Assembly (NCBI GenBank): GCA_030704615.1
Contig: CM060732.1
Coordinates: 12,216,001 to 12,280,000, forward strand
DNA: 64,000 nucleotides
Source of the DNA: Takakia lepidozioides
Taxonomy: Eukaryota; Streptophyta; Takakiopsida; Takakiales; Takakiaceae
Direction of reading: 5' to 3'
Shown: one piece after another, positions 1 through 11,984 of the stretch
Position numbering within the stretch: position 1 is the stretch's first letter
Layout of the letters: every line of letters begins with the position of its first letter
Translations under genes and position numbers: made by a program
Notes under the pieces: model-generated
What the model saw: the letters and a program-made list of their open reading frames with translations, nothing else
Told to the model about the DNA's origin: nothing
Database searches by the model: none

Positions 1-528
1 TCCGAAAACAGGCTGAGACTCCAAAAACTTGGGAATACTGGTAGCTGTCGATGCCTTCCATAAGAAAGGCCACAACACCTCTGTTTGCCGCCTTTCTTGG
101 TGTGTCGTCAACAAGAACAGTGTCCTCATAAGTCCATTCTGGCCAGTCTGCCCACACTCTAGACAAGTTCCTGAAATATAATGGCTTTGAATCAAACCCC
201 TTACGGCATGGAAGGACTGGATCCTCATCACAGTGAAGGGCATCCCACTGGAAAACAAGCTTAGTGTGGGCTGCAAAAATATAGTCCACCATTGGGAAGA
301 AGTTGCGAGCATGGCAACAAGACCACACCGCCACCTCAAAGTGTTCAAAACACTTTTGCAAAGAGTCATAACAGCGTGGTCTCAAAACTACCATCTTCTT
401 GCCACACATCTTCCCCACAAAACCTTTGGGAAGGGATGCAGGCCCATTAACAGAATGAAAAGATTCACATAACAGACCAATTTAAGTCCAGAATTAGTAA
501 ATGCTTCCTCGCTGGTCCAGGAAGTAAA
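1..528 (-). pseudogene. FCP1/NIF-type HAD phosphatase fragment, frameshifted, runs off the window edge
   Basis: Read on the minus strand, the sequence encodes an FCP1-homology (NLI-interacting factor, HAD-superfamily phosphatase) segment. The first part reads KHLLILDLNG, the position of the catalytic DxDxT loop, and the later part contains VDDTPRKAANRG, the motif III acidic loop. The stretch between (LRPRCYDSLQKCFEHFEVAVW) matches the usual 'RPGL..FL......ElvvWT' strand. The second catalytic Asp of DxDxT is Asn here (DLN), so even an unbroken copy might be inactive. An extra T near 478-484 (AAATTGG) shifts the frame between DLN and GLL. A possible splice acceptor precedes position 528. The reading frame is open to base 1, so the 3' part lies outside the window. 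It could be a captured gene fragment or a decayed gene beside the CACTA element. Confidence 0.6.
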
Positions 529-827
529 CTGTCATTTGGCTTCAACATGTGAGCGGGAGAAATTAAAGCAACCTGCTTGTTTGTTTTGTCCCCGTCTGCA
601 TCTTCCTCCCCATTTAAACTCCCACATACCTACATACCAGAATCCGGTGTGCCAGGCGGCTCTGTCACCATTGCCCCCTGGACTGCTACTGCCTTTGTAC
701 GTGGCAAGGGCTGAATTTCCATGTGTACCTCACAGCTCACCTTCCCTGTATCCTGCTGCTGCTCGGTTCCCGCATCTCCGGGTTACTCGCCAGCATCTCA
801 TGTATCCACAACAGGATCTGCAGGATA

Positions 828-2450
828 TTACCCTCCAAACTTAAGATCATCAGTGACAGGAAGACATAAGGGCTTAGAGTGAGCACCAGTTACCGTCTGA
901 AATTGGGATTCCAAACATTTTGATATTGTCACAGCAGACGCATCCATCGTAGATGTCACTGGTCCTGGGCCTGGTAGATTAATCCCCAATCTGGCCACAA
1001 TGGCTTTCTGGTACTCAATCATGCTCTGCATCTGTAATTTTAAGTCTGCCATGTCATGACCTTGTGATTCCACCACTTTGTTCAAGCCATCCATCTTGCC
1101 ACCTACTGTAGAATATACGAGACTTCCCTCCTGCCAATCCATGAAAACTTGCCCAAGTATGAATCAAACAAAAAAAACCTAGCATGAACAACGACTGGAA
1201 AGAAAACCCAGGCCAAAAGCCTTGAAAAAAACCCTAGCAACCTATGATGAAGCAACCACTCTAGCAAACGTGGAAAACACACTTACCTGCCTGTCACTCC
1301 CAGCCGACAACCGTGACATTGAACCCTCTTGAATTCCATATAATGTAGGAGGGCACCCTGATAGGGTTTCCTGCAAATTAATTAATCCATGCCACAAACA
1401 AACCCATGCCACAAGTCAGTAAGCAATGTGAGGGCTGACTATATACACATAGCAATTCAATGAGGAACAAAATACAGAGTTGTGATGATGCCACTTACCA
1501 AGCGTGCCTCCACCATTGCCTTCCCACCACGGCCAGTCTTGGTAGGATTCTGAATTGCACCATTTGCCTTCTTCATGTTGCCCGACACTTTGTGGAACAC
1601 CTCTGTCTGCCAGTAACTTACAAGCTTGTTCCATACCTCGTCAGATACAGTAATGGGTTTCCCCTTACCACCCAACCACGCAGTGTGTGCTTCATAACGC
1701 TGGCTCTTCATTATTCTGCCAATTGTTTGTTTTAGGTGGAAGTCTTTTAACTTGTGTGGCGTATATGAAAATAGCTTAGCCAGGTGATCTCTGATTTCGT
1801 ATACAAGTTCATGAGGTTGGTTGTTGATGGCAAGGGAACAATCTAGCTTGCGATAAGCCTATCCTTTAAGGGCAGCGTGCCATACATTCCGGGTCTGACC
1901 ATACGGGGCTCCTTTGAGGTTCGTCACAATCACCGTGGGAGGAAGACCTGCAGCTATTCTCTCTTCCTTCACCGTGGCAGCTTCAATTTTGGCTAAGCTA
2001 TTAGCCCTCCTTAAAGCATTGGTTCTATCATTCTTTGAAACGACACCCTCCCCTCCTTCAGAGACCTCCGTGCGCACAGGAGAATTCACAGCAGGATCCT
2101 GCCAAGTATGCCAAGTGGCTGTTGGCCAGAAGGCCGAGGACCATACTAGCCATACTGTCCATAAGCAGGAGGATATTCCGGTGGCCTGCCACCCCCATAG
2201 CTATTAGGGGGTGGCAAATATGGTGGAGGAGGATACTGCCCATATTGCCCATATGGAGGAGCACTACCATATTGACCCTGACCATACTGTGTGCCAGATT
2301 GTGGGTACTAAGGCATATCATAATAAGGTGGGGTACTGGTGGCATAGAACCCAAAATGATGGGAGAGTTAGGGCCACCTCATGCGTTCTTGTGGGCGCCA
2401 TCTCCATTGCTAGCAGCAGGGATCGTGGATCCTGAACGCTTGTGCTTGCC
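828..2450 (-). pseudogene. CACTA ORF1, Transposase_24-like protein, with Tyr/Gln/Gly/Pro-rich N-terminus
   Basis: Minus-strand exons are about 2450-1499, 1370-1287 and 1147-828, with GT-AG borders (donors at 1498 and 1286, acceptors before 1370 and 1147). The second half of exon 1 has the pattern W-x2-L-x2-YW...F...S..MKKAN..I.NPTKTGRGGKA..EARL, which is the conserved block of plant Transposase_24 (Ptta/En/Spm) proteins. The last exon encodes a helical tail (VVESQGHDMADLKLQMQSM). The N-terminal part (about 2170-2330) is a low-complexity run of QYG and PPY repeats, like a disordered self-associating segment. Two in-frame TAG codons fall where the repeat pattern calls for Gln (CAG), and a TAA/TAG interrupts near 1859, so the copy is dead. 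ORF1 proteins of this class are thought to bind element ends. Confidence 0.6.
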
Positions 2451-2459
2451 CTGAAAAGA

Positions 2460-3060
2460 AATTCCCCTAGTACAATGTGGGTGATTACACATATATATAG
2501 GCAGCAAGCAGCAAATCCTTGAATTCAAGATAACAAACTGGAAGCACATATGATTTGTAAAGACAAGATTACCCAAAACTCAGTATGATCTTGGGCAGTA
2601 AATCTCCCAAATTTGATTGGCCCCAATGATGTCCTCCCAGTACATTTTTAGACCTTCTTAGGTATGGGGTGTTCCTGAAATCCATAGCAAGCTTTCAAAG
2701 GGACAAACCTTATGGGTCCATGAGAAGTATCCCTCCAAGTTTTACTGATATTCTGGGTGCATAAGTAACCCAAGTATCTCTATAAGTAGCCATTGTAGCT
2801 TAGTACCAGGACGTTGGTTTCATGGGGCAAAGAATTTGAACACACCTGAAGTCTACATTGGGCTGACATCATGCGTTTGGCACTTCAACTTGTCTAGTGG
2901 AAATCATTTGTGATTGTGCTTTGGCTGACCCCTGCATTGTCCAACTTCCGTGTCTTGACAGACATACCCTATCTCTTCATGATCTTACCATACCCTATCT
3001 CTTCGTGATTTTTCCAAAACATACATAATTTGAATCATGGTCATTGTGAAGAACTATAAC
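2460..3060. other. No recognisable gene
   Basis: Between the ORF1 N-terminus and the small ORF at 3061. I see no coding pattern, repeat or RNA gene. It may hold the promoter region between the two divergent CACTA genes. Confidence 0.4.
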
Positions 3061-3345
3061 TCACAGACGGAGAAGGTGTTCGTAGTTTAGATGATGGGCG
3101 TTTTTGTCCTGCGACATAAGCCTGGGCATGTTTTCCTCAGCTCGCCGTGGCATCCGCCGACGACGCACTCGCCTCGCACTGGCGTGGGAAGAATCGTCCT
3201 CATCGTCCTCAGAAGAGCCCTCATGCAGAATCGTAGTCTTCATCGTCTTCAGTCTGGCACGTTGCCTTGCAGGACCTTGATCCCTAGCTTTTTCCTTCGG
3301 AGCGCGTGGCATGCGAGGGCGTTTCGCTCCCGCAAGCCTGCACAA
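3061..3345 (-). CDS. Possible exon of unknown protein, basic and acidic low complexity
   Basis: An open minus-strand frame of about 95 codons ends at 3061. A plausible acceptor (TTTGTGCAG) lies just upstream of 3345. It encodes a mixed-charge segment: a Lys/Arg-rich start, an acidic run (EGSSEDDEDDSSH), then an Arg block (RRVRRRRMPRRAEE). No domain is recognised. It could be a nuclear-localising end of the neighbouring CACTA ORF1 gene or a chance ORF. Confidence 0.25.
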   Translation of the reverse strand: MCRLAGAKRPRMPRAPKEKARDQGPARQRARLKTMKTTILHEGSSEDDEDDSSHASARRVRRRRMPRRAEENMPRLMSQDKNAHHLNYEHLLRL

Positions 3346-3918
3346 ACACCTCCATGACCTCCCTCTCAAACAATCACAAACAAATGCAAGCATACATACC
3401 CTAATACTCTTAAGCCTACGCTGAATCACAGCCGCACCCTACCAGGAAGTAATGGCTTCCCACGAATGACGGCGGACATCTCCCGCCTAATGACACACCC
3501 TCCTCAGACCTAGTCATCACTCACTACATGTTGTTTGCCTCTCTGTTTGTACAAGTCGCAGCTACAAGCCCCCATTTGTGCTATGAAGCTTATGAGAGCT
3601 GTAGGAAGGTCAGAGGATAAGGCGAATCGCGTGTTTAGTGGGTGGGTAACCAAAGTCAGGAACTAAACTCACCCATCTATCGACTGCTTGAACGTTGCTT
3701 CCACCTCCTTTATGGCAGCAATCCGGTGCTCTCGGAACTTCTCGTACTCAGTGAGAGGGACTGTCACTTCGAAGACCTTCCGCTTCACCATGGATACTCA
3801 GAAACGGCACTTACAGATGCAGAAGATATAGAAATAACACATTGGCAGCTGGTGCAAAACAAGAGACAATGCATTGTGCGTAGCATGCAAAGAGGGTAGG
3901 GGTGACGTTCAAAGCATG

Positions 3919-6900
3919 TACAGTGCAGGTGGCAACCAGATGCGTAGGCGTAGAATAGATGACCGTCTATGGCGAATGGAAGAAGCTTATGCCACAAGGA
4001 ATGGGCATACAAAAATGCTATGCAACTGCGATGAGTGTCATGGAGGAAAACTATTGTTGTTGGAAACAGTGAGGAATCATTACATGATACACGGGAGGGA
4101 TCCTCTTCTCCGACGCTGTTCTCTTCCGGTACGATCGCCACTTTCCGTTCAGCACTTTAGTTTGAATTTTAAATGCAACGATCCTCTTCTCCACATGTCG
4201 ACATTTCGTTGGGTGATTGTAGTTAAGAAGTCATAAGATACAGACGTGACTATGACTACGTCACTTCCGTTATCACCTTAATTAATGCACATGTCGTGTT
4301 TTCATTGGTCATGTGTAGTCATGTAGTCATATATGACTAACTAAGTGACTGCAACTATGACTTCAATGGCTACAAATGTCGTGTTTTGATTGGGTGTATA
4401 TTCATAACATACATACGTCAATATGACTGCATCACTGCAACGTTACTGTGCCTCCCATGTCATAATATGAACAAGTGTCACATCGTTGTTGGTCCACTCA
4501 CAATATGACTATTGGGGTGCAGGGATGTGAATATTCAAATGATGAAGACGAAGGCCCTGCGGCACAGCGGGAGCCCAATGTCGCAGAGAATGCAGATGAG
4601 GGTGGTGGATTGGAGGTAGAAATCCAGCGTGCATTGCAGGAAGCGTCTCTCTTTGCAGATGTAAACAGAGAGGACCCCATTCATGGTGGACCCGATCACA
4701 CATTTGCCGATCATGACGATGACCTCGACGATTCCGGAGACAATGAATTTGAAGAGAATGCTCACCTGCACGTTGATCCCGAGTATGATAAACTCTTCCG
4801 ACAGTCGCAATGTCCACTTTTTGAAGGGTGCTCGATCAGCCGGCTGCAAGCAACTTTGACCTTGCTGAACGCATGCACTACCCACAAGTGCACCAATGCA
4901 TTTGTGGATGAGCTTCTGGGATTGTTGCGTAAGAGTTTTTTGCCTAAAGAGAATTCATTGCCGAAAACTCACTACGAAGCAAAAACCATGATTGCCAAGA
5001 TGGGATTGTAGTACACCATGATTCATGCCTGTGAGCGTGGTTGTGTACTCTTCCATGGGGAGTATGAGAATGTAGACATTTGCCCAGTGTGCCGCAGTTC
5101 CCGTTACATTCCAGGTCGTGGAAGTGTGCCCAAGAAAGTATTGCGACACTTCCATGTCATTCCAAGGTTGAAACATATGTACCGATGTAAATTGATCGCT
5201 AACCTCATGACATGGCATGACAGACATAAGAGCCAGGATGGGTTGGTTCGACATCCAGCTGATAGAAAAGCATGGAAACACATTGACACCACATTTGAGG
5301 ATTTTGTTGCAGAGCCACGATCTGTGCGATTTGGATTGGCCGTAAATCCCTACGGAGCTCAATCCACCAGTTGGAGCACATGGCCCGTTCTCTTGGTCAA
5401 TTACAATCTGCCTCCGTGGTTAATGACCAAAAAGTTCTTTGTCATGTTAGCGCTACTGATTTCTGGTAAGGAGTCTGTTACCTCGGACAACGTAGATGTT
5501 TACCTGATGCCCCTAGTGGAAGAGCTACTGGAACTATGGAGAGGGATTGCTGCTCATGATGTTTCCCGTCCTCGTGGTCAACACGAATTCACACTGAGGG
5601 CAGTGTTGATGTGGTCAATCCATGACTACCCTGCATATGGCTTGCTCTCAGGTCAAGTGATAAAAAGTTATGCTGGTTGTCCAGCTTGTGGACCCGGGGT
5701 GATTTCACAGCAGTTACACACATGTGGGAAAATTGTTTTCCTGGGCCACCAAAGATTTCTGGCCCGCAATCATCCATATAGAAGGTCAAGAATGTTCAAT
5801 GGCGCTACTGAGTATGGAACTCCTCCAAAAACGCAGACTGGAACACAAATCAAGGAGCTTGCAACAGCTCGCACTGCATGGGTAGAAAACGGAGGGACGC
5901 CAGATAGCAGGACAGACCCAGCAAAAACTCATGGAGTTAAACGATTGTCAATTTTATATGTCTTACCTTATTGGGAGGTAATTCCTTCATGGCCTTTAAA
6001 TTGGCTGTGTACATTTTTGCGTTTTCTGTTTAAATTGTGATGAGTAAATGCTCAATTGCTTACGTGTTCATTTTGTAGGGTCTCCTCATCCGCCACACGT
6101 TTGACGCAATGCATTGCGAGAAGAACTTGGCTGAAAATATTATTAAAACTATCTTTGGTGAGAAAGACACATTGAAAGTTCGCCGTGATTTGGAGCTACT
6201 TGGGATGCGCTCGGAATTGTGGCTACAACGTGATCCTGATAGAGCAGATACGTTAATTATGCCTCCTGCCCCTTATGTCCTCACTGAGGCCGAGTTAAAA
6301 GTTTTTCTGGAGATTATGCAGAACTTAAAAAGTGCCAACAGGCTACGCATCAGCTTTCAAAAAGCATGTGGTGAAGAAGAAATTGTCTGGCATGAAATCA
6401 CATGACTATCATGTGCTCATGCAGAAAATTATACCGCTTGCTATCCGTGGGCTCATGGCAAGTGGTCCTCGCATGGCCATTTTGCGAGTATGTCGTGTAT
6501 TTAAGAAGTTGTGTGCAAAAGTGGTGAATCCTGTGGAGTATGAGGAATTGAGAACTGAAGCAGTTGTCACTCTGTGTCTTATAGAGAGGAGTTCCCACCA
6601 TCATTTTTTGATGTGATGACACATCTGCAGGTTGTTCACCTAGTGGACGAGTTATACTTATGCGGGCCCGTAGCATCTCGTTGGATGTACCCCATGGAGC
6701 GGGCAATGAAAGATATGAAGGGCTACGTAAGAAACATGGTAAGGCACGAGGGGAGCATGGCAGAAGGATACCAACTTGAAGAAGCATTGGGTTTTTGCAC
6801 AGAGTATATGGCAGGATTTGATGGAAGAATACGAAGGGTGTGGGATGCAGATGAGGTAGAATCTGTGGAACGTGAAGTTGTGGAGGGAAGTTCTAAAGCC

Positions 6901-8063
6901 CGAAAATTGAATGACCTGCATGATATTGTACATGAGTATATCATTCACAACCATCCTCGTCTGTCAGTCATGTTGGGGTAAGAATTCTACTTCATTGACA
7001 TTCAGATTTCCAAGTTTTAGTCATTTCTCATTAGTTGGCATATGGTGTCTTTTCATATTTCCCACGCCACCTCTGTCAATCTCCTGGCTGACCCTCGGAT
7101 TGTGACAGGATATATGAAGCAAAGTCCACACGGATAGAAGCCAGACGACGCTTGTTTCGTGAGGAGCAAGGGCTAGAAGGCATGAGCAATCCCACGGCAA
7201 TTCAGTACCCTCCTGATTTGCATCCATGTCCTCCATTTGCTGTTTGGCTCCCTTAAGGTGTATGGGATCATCTCTCAATTCAATCAGATGGGCTTGATCC
7301 TACAACACGTGAGGAATTACTGGATCTTTCAAGGCCTCCATCATTTACTGCCCTGTCATTCAAGAGTATGACAGCGTATGGTAACCATTACAGGGTTACA
7401 TCCCCCGGCATGAACACAACAAGTATGGTGTCTTTTGATTGTGGAGTCTCATATATTTTCCAGCACCAACCCATTACCAACAATTCATGCAATGACATGG
7501 AGGAACCTACAAGATATGTGGGTCTTATAAGGGAGATTTTGCAAATTGACTATGGTCAAACACAACCTATAGTGTTTTTGTGTTCGTGGGTACGGGCGCG
7601 TCGCGTGGGTCGTCAACCTATGTCAATGAAGCAGGATGATGCTGGCTTCACACTGGTCAATTTTAACCGTATGCTTCCACCTTCTGAGCAACCTTTTGTG
7701 TTTCCTGGCCAAGTTGATCAAGTGTTTTTTTCTGATTGTGTGAAGGAGCCGGGGTGGAAAGTCATCCTGGAGAAGAGCCCCCGAGCACGTAGAGTGGTCT
7801 GCGACATATCAATTGATAATGATGATGTGGCGGAAGTGGAAGGATTGTTAGCCCCACAAAGACTAGAGGAGACTCTGGTTACTGATGGCCCAACATGCAG
7901 CCGAGCGGTACTGGTTACTCCAGAGCAGGTGGCCTCCTTGTACCTCTGAGCACCCCGTAGTAGTGGTGATGATGTTCAGTTAACCCTTGGACAAGATCAA
8001 GTCTGTGATGAAGACAGTGATACATGCAGTGACCCAGACATATATGAGGATGATGAAGATTAG
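3919..8063 (+). pseudogene. CACTA TNP2-type transposase (Transposase_21 with flanking domains), degraded
   Basis: Four parts are readable in order. (1) 3919-4130: Cys/His motif with CNCDECHGG, like the N-terminal transposase-associated domain. (2) 4475-5995: acidic linker, then LFEGCSISRLQATLTLLNAC, HACERGC..F.GEYE and CPVC..SRY, the hallmark of Transposase_21/TNP2, continuing through the DVYLMPLVEEL and GLLSGQV blocks. (3) 6080-6979: DAMHCEKNLAENII, KSHDYHVLMQ and FPPSFFDVMTHL, the DUF4218-type region. (4) 7110-8063: a DUF4216-type domain (YVGLIREILQIDYG...LCSWVRAR) and an acidic tail. Introns lie near 5986-6079 and 6979-7110. Breaks: TAG before YTMIHAC (about 5010), frameshifts near 6330 (A run) and 6585, TAA at 7254-7256 and TGA at 7947-7949. 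The last two read Gln and Arg if C-to-T is reversed. Confidence 0.85.
4130..4474. repeat. TGTAGTCATG-rich repeat block interrupting the TNP2 gene
   Basis: This block separates two coding parts of the transposase gene. It holds many short variants of GTAGTCAT and ATGACTAC on both strands, plus two copies of GATCCTCTTCTCC near 4098 and 4178. A block of the same vocabulary (acacgtgtagtgatgtagtc and variants) occurs at 11985-12450. It looks like part of a non-autonomous element or subterminal repeats rather than an intron. Confidence 0.45.
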
Positions 8064-8439
8064 ATGTGCTAGATTTGTGCACTCCAATTATAGACCATGC
8101 ATGATAGGTTAAGGTGGTAACACTCCCTTCGCATTCCCATTAAGATATCATGCTTGGACAGTGGATTTTATGATCAATTATGGAGTGATTTCCTTTCAGC
8201 ACCCTTTATTCATTTGTTATTGCAATTGGCTTTGGACCAACCCGTGCAACTACCATTGCCATGGGTTCTGCCTGCAATGTTTTCTTGCCATGGATTCGGC
8301 ACACGCCACGAAAGGCCATCCAGACCATCCTCTGGAAATGCTCCAATGTTGTTTCAAACATCTCCACATTGCAATGGATACAACACTGACTTTAGATGAG
8401 TGAAAGTGAGACTAGACCTCCAGCCGACTTTCCCACATC

Positions 8440-8590
8440 AAATTGAAGGGGATCTGTAGAGGATAGATACCGGTTGTTGCCTTCTCAATGTCTTTTCCAA
8501 TCACCTTTGCAATGAACTGGGGTATAAGATCCTTCAAATCACAAGTTTGAGCATCACGCACAAGCCACTTACGGAGTTTCCAATGCGAAC
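8440..8590 (-). pseudogene. Ribosomal protein S3a exon fragment, copy 1
   Basis: The minus-strand frame reads VRDAQTCDLKDLIPQFIAKV, then IGKDIEKATTGIYPLQ. These match the eS1 (RPS3a) segment whose usual form contains SCDLKEL..KFIPEAIGKEIEKAT..IYPLQN. The flanks do not continue the protein, so this is an isolated exon piece inside the repeated unit. Confidence 0.6.
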
Positions 8591-9164
8591 CATTGGTCTT
8601 TTATTGATAGCATTGTTGTAAAATACATGGACCACCATGGTCATTTTTGGGAATGACATATAGTACACTTTCATGTACTATGTAAGCACGCAACTATGTA
8701 CCAGTGACGTGGCTTGTTCGCCACTTAACCCGTTTGCCCATTCAGCCATCTCCACATTGCCATGGATTTTGCATGATAGATTGTGAGGCCATCCACACCA
8801 TCCTCTGGAAATGCTATCATGGGGTTTCAGCTATGTCCACATTTCCTTGGATTATGCCTGCACGAAGCAAGGCCAACTGCATTCAGCACCCTCCACTTTA
8901 TTATAGTATTGTAGCAACATTGAAAGCACAATTTGTATCCATCGAGAACATCTAGGCTGGAAAAAGACATTGTTGCAGCAGAACTTAGGAAAGTACTTCT
9001 CCCCTTCCACTACACACGTGAAATGAAAGAAGCCAACCAACAGCATACCAGCCAAGAAAATATGAAACCAGCCAAGAAAAGAGCCAGTATATGCAGTGAA
9101 GGTCGACACTAAATGAAACTTATCCAGCACTTACATTAGAGGAGGGAAGCTGAGTTTTACCTCC

Positions 9165-9345
9165 ATAAGTTGCCCACATCAAATTTGGGAGCTTTCAGAA
9201 TTTTTCCTTTCCGGTTGAGGGTGTTCTATAGAGGATACATACCGGCTGATGTCTTTTCCAATCACCTGTGGAATGAACTTGACTACAAAATCCTTCAAAT
9301 CACAAGTGTAAGCTTCACGCACAACAATCTCCCTCATCCTCCTGC
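9165..9345 (-). pseudogene. Ribosomal protein S3a exon fragment, copy 2
   Basis: Minus-strand reading RRMREIVVREAYTCDLKDFV followed by VKFIPQVIGKDI. It is the same RPS3a segment as copies 1 and 3, more diverged after the IGKD motif, and the expected IYPLQN and KVKI parts are lost. Confidence 0.6.
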
Positions 9346-9494
9346 CTATAGCGACAACAAAGACCGTTAATGAAAGAACTATTTCTACTCTCTTGATATT
9401 AAAATGGTTTGTGGCATGATGCCACAAGGCTGCGGCAAAGAATGTTTTTGCACAGAGTACATTATAATTCTCCTGGCCATCCATAGCCGACTGT

Positions 9495-9590
9495 TGCTTT
9501 GTCAATGTCTTTCCCAATCACCTCTGGAATGAACTTGGCTACAAGATCCTTCAAATCACAAGTTTGAGCTTCACACACAATGAACTTACA
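9495..9590 (-). pseudogene. Ribosomal protein S3a exon fragment, copy 3
   Basis: Minus-strand reading [20 protein letters not shown] then GKDIDKAT. It is the shortest of the four fragments and stops before the IYPLQN block. It lies about 150 bp from copy 2, consistent with local duplication. Confidence 0.6.
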
Positions 9591-10044
9591 GGGATTGAGC
9601 TTCCAATGCGAACCAGAAGTCTTATATTGATAGCATTGTTATGAAACTCATGGACCAACAATGACAGTCTCTGGAATGACATATAGTACAGTTTCATGTA
9701 GTATGTCTGGTACAACTATGTACCAGTGACGTGGCTTCTTTGCCACTTGCCTCCTTTGCCCATTCAGCCATCTCCACATTGCCACGGACTCTGCATGCAC
9801 CACGCAAGGCCATCCACACCATCCTCTGGAAATGCTATAATGGTGTTTCAGCCATCTCCACATTGCAATGGATTCTGTCCGCACCAAGCAAGGCCAACTG
9901 CATTCAGCAGCCTCCACTTTATTATGGTATTGCAGCAACATTGAAAGCACTTCAATTAATATCCAGCAAGAACATGTAGGCTGGAAAACAAAAATTGTTG
10001 CAACAGAACTTACGTTCGTACTCCTCCCCTTCCACTACACATAG

Positions 10045-10600
10045 GAAATGTAAGCCCCTGGTACCTCAACAGGCTCCCCTTCAAGCTCTTCCAACTCACC
10101 AACATGTCGCTCTATCTTTGCCCACCTCCTCACTGTATGTGATCCCCATGAAAGCAGCCAAGCAACAAGATACCAGCCAAGAAAACAGCCAATGTATGCA
10201 GTGAACGTCGACACTAAACTGAAACTATCCAGCACTTAAATTAGAGGAGGAAAGCGAGTTCTACCTCCATAAGCTTGCCCACATCAACTCTGGGAGCTTT
10301 CACAATATTTACTTTGTGGATGAAGGTGTTCTGTATAGGATACATACTGGCTGATGTCTTCTCAATGTCTTTTCCAATCACCTCTGGAATGAACTTGGCT
10401 ACAAGAACCTTCAAATCACAAGTTTGAGCTTCATGCACAATGATCTCCCTCATCTTCCATCGAAGCAAGTCGAGACATGGTAACACTACTTACATCAGGC
10501 TGCATCTCGCGAAGGACCTGCATGGAAATACTGGCTGCATACAATGTTTTGTAGTATTCCTGACAAGCAACCACCATTGCAACCGTCATGTTCTATGGAA

Positions 10601-10642
<42 letters not shown>

Positions 10643-11015
10643 CTCTTTCCCACTCACACATGAACCTCAAAAATGGACATCAAAGACCTGAAATGCCTTC
10701 ATTATCCCCAAAAACTATTGGCTGGTGTACTTGAGGTTCTATTTCTTTCAGAGACTACCATTCAACTTCTAAGAATTGCATCATTTTGTCGAAGAGCCTT
10801 AGAAATTGTCTAACATTTTTGAAATTGTGCGTAGCAAGTGCGCTTAATGTGGTTGGGTCGCTTCTTTGTGAAGCCAATGTAGAAAATCCGCAACATGTAA
10901 TTGTTTGTTGTTTTCACATCCACATGTGACTCTATCGGACTCTATCATTTCCGCACCAGCCTCCATCAACTTGTCTGTGGTAAAATTTATTCCCTGCACC
11001 AATCCCAAATCAATT
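10045..11015 (-). pseudogene. Ribosomal protein S3a (eS1) pseudogene with exon-like blocks
   Basis: Three blocks of cytosolic 40S protein S3a appear in order on the minus strand. At 11010-10840: INFTTDKLMEAG, then after a frameshift [20 protein letters not shown] and [14 protein letters not shown]. At 10455-10262: [27 protein letters not shown] and [18 protein letters not shown], ending at a plausible GT donor. At 10130-10050: a degraded tail ending EGEPVEVPGA. Blocks separated by non-coding spacers suggest a genomic copy with introns rather than a processed one. Frameshifts and a stop after CYAQFQKC make it non-functional. No N-terminal exon was found upstream. Confidence 0.7.
10603..10633. 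repeat. (CT)n microsatellite
   Basis: About 15 CT units with one interruption, in non-coding sequence of the S3a pseudogene region. Confidence 0.95.
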
Positions 11016-11019
11016 TACA

Positions 11020-11984
11020 ACACGGCCTTTAACCCTGACAACAAAAAAAGCTCACTTTAGAGTGCCAAAAGGCACAGATTTACCTGAGAATAAGCACTTC
11101 AATTTCGCTATGATGTACCGAGTGATAAGAACCCCATACTAGAAGCAGCACTGCACCCACTTAAAATGAGAGTAACCTAAAAGTTAGTGAGGACATTGCG
11201 ACCCTGCACATTCTTGATGAAGTCAGTTTGACAATTCGCAGAGAGAACACATATACTGGCGGCCAGCTTCAACCTTTCCTTTGTAATATCTTCCATTATT
11301 TGACCGCCCAACCTGTGATGACGACAATGCTGCCCATATCCTAACAACATTGCATTCGAAAAGAATTCCCAAAATCAAGATCATGAGGGGAAATGTGAAG
11401 TTCCCTCTGGAACCTTCCACATTGAATGAAGGGATTGACAGCGAAATAAGGACAAAAAGGGGGAGAAAGATGTAGGTTCTGATTGGGATTTCGCATCGGA
11501 CCTGTAGCTTCATGATGGTGATTGGTTATAACTGCTAATGGAAGAGATGTAGACTTGGCAGCAAATATTTAAACGTTTCAATTATAACTTACCAATCTGA
11601 CACCAGATAACCTTTGTCCATCCTATCGAACTCTCCCTTCGAATTCACATCGTCGATGCTTCCATACATGTCCATGAAGGTAGCATTCCGAATTTCTTCA
11701 AGTAGATGCAGTTCTCGCCTGTGATATGATCACCATGCTATCCTGCAATCATCGCATTTGAAGACACGACCCGTCGTTCAGCCTTACTGTCGCACATTCC
11801 CTCTCTGCAAACTCCCCATTCCAAACGGCATCCTTTGCAGACTCTCACTTTACAGACTCAATGAAGAATGCGACTTAGTGCTATACGGTAACTACAAAAT
11901 GCTTTAGCTATATCAAACCAATAGGAAACTAAGCTGATAGGATTTCGGCAAACATGGATGGATGAGCTCATCCAATGGATGGAT
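11020..11984. other. No recognisable gene; one possible orphan exon
   Basis: Nothing recognised. A short minus-strand frame at about 11710-11590 (reading FMDMYGSIDDVNSKGEFDRM) ends at a GTAAGT donor, so it could be an exon of an unknown gene, but I cannot place it in any family. Confidence 0.3.

Larger units (their letters stand above)
828..8063. mobile_element. Decayed CACTA (En/Spm) DNA transposon with two divergent genes
   Basis: The interval holds the two gene types typical of plant CACTA elements: an ORF1 with a Transposase_24-like region (828-2450, minus) and a TNP2-type transposase (3919-8063, plus). Here they are divergent; CACTA genes are usually read in the same direction, so this may be one rearranged element or two. 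Both are broken by stops and frameshifts. I did not find CACTA terminal inverted repeats, so the outer limits are only the coding limits. Confidence 0.6.
8160..10250. repeat. Two or three diverged copies of a roughly 1-kb unit
   Basis: Long similar stretches recur: 8740-8985 matches 9760-10010 (ccatctccacattgccatgg..., then ccactttattatggtattg... and the segment before acttctccccttccac), with a weaker third copy at 8255-8400. Each unit also carries a fragment of the ribosomal protein S3a C-terminal exon. Within a unit, an 80-bp piece (minus-strand reading ES[IV]AMWRWL) is itself repeated. The unit was apparently duplicated in tandem and then decayed. Confidence 0.6.
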
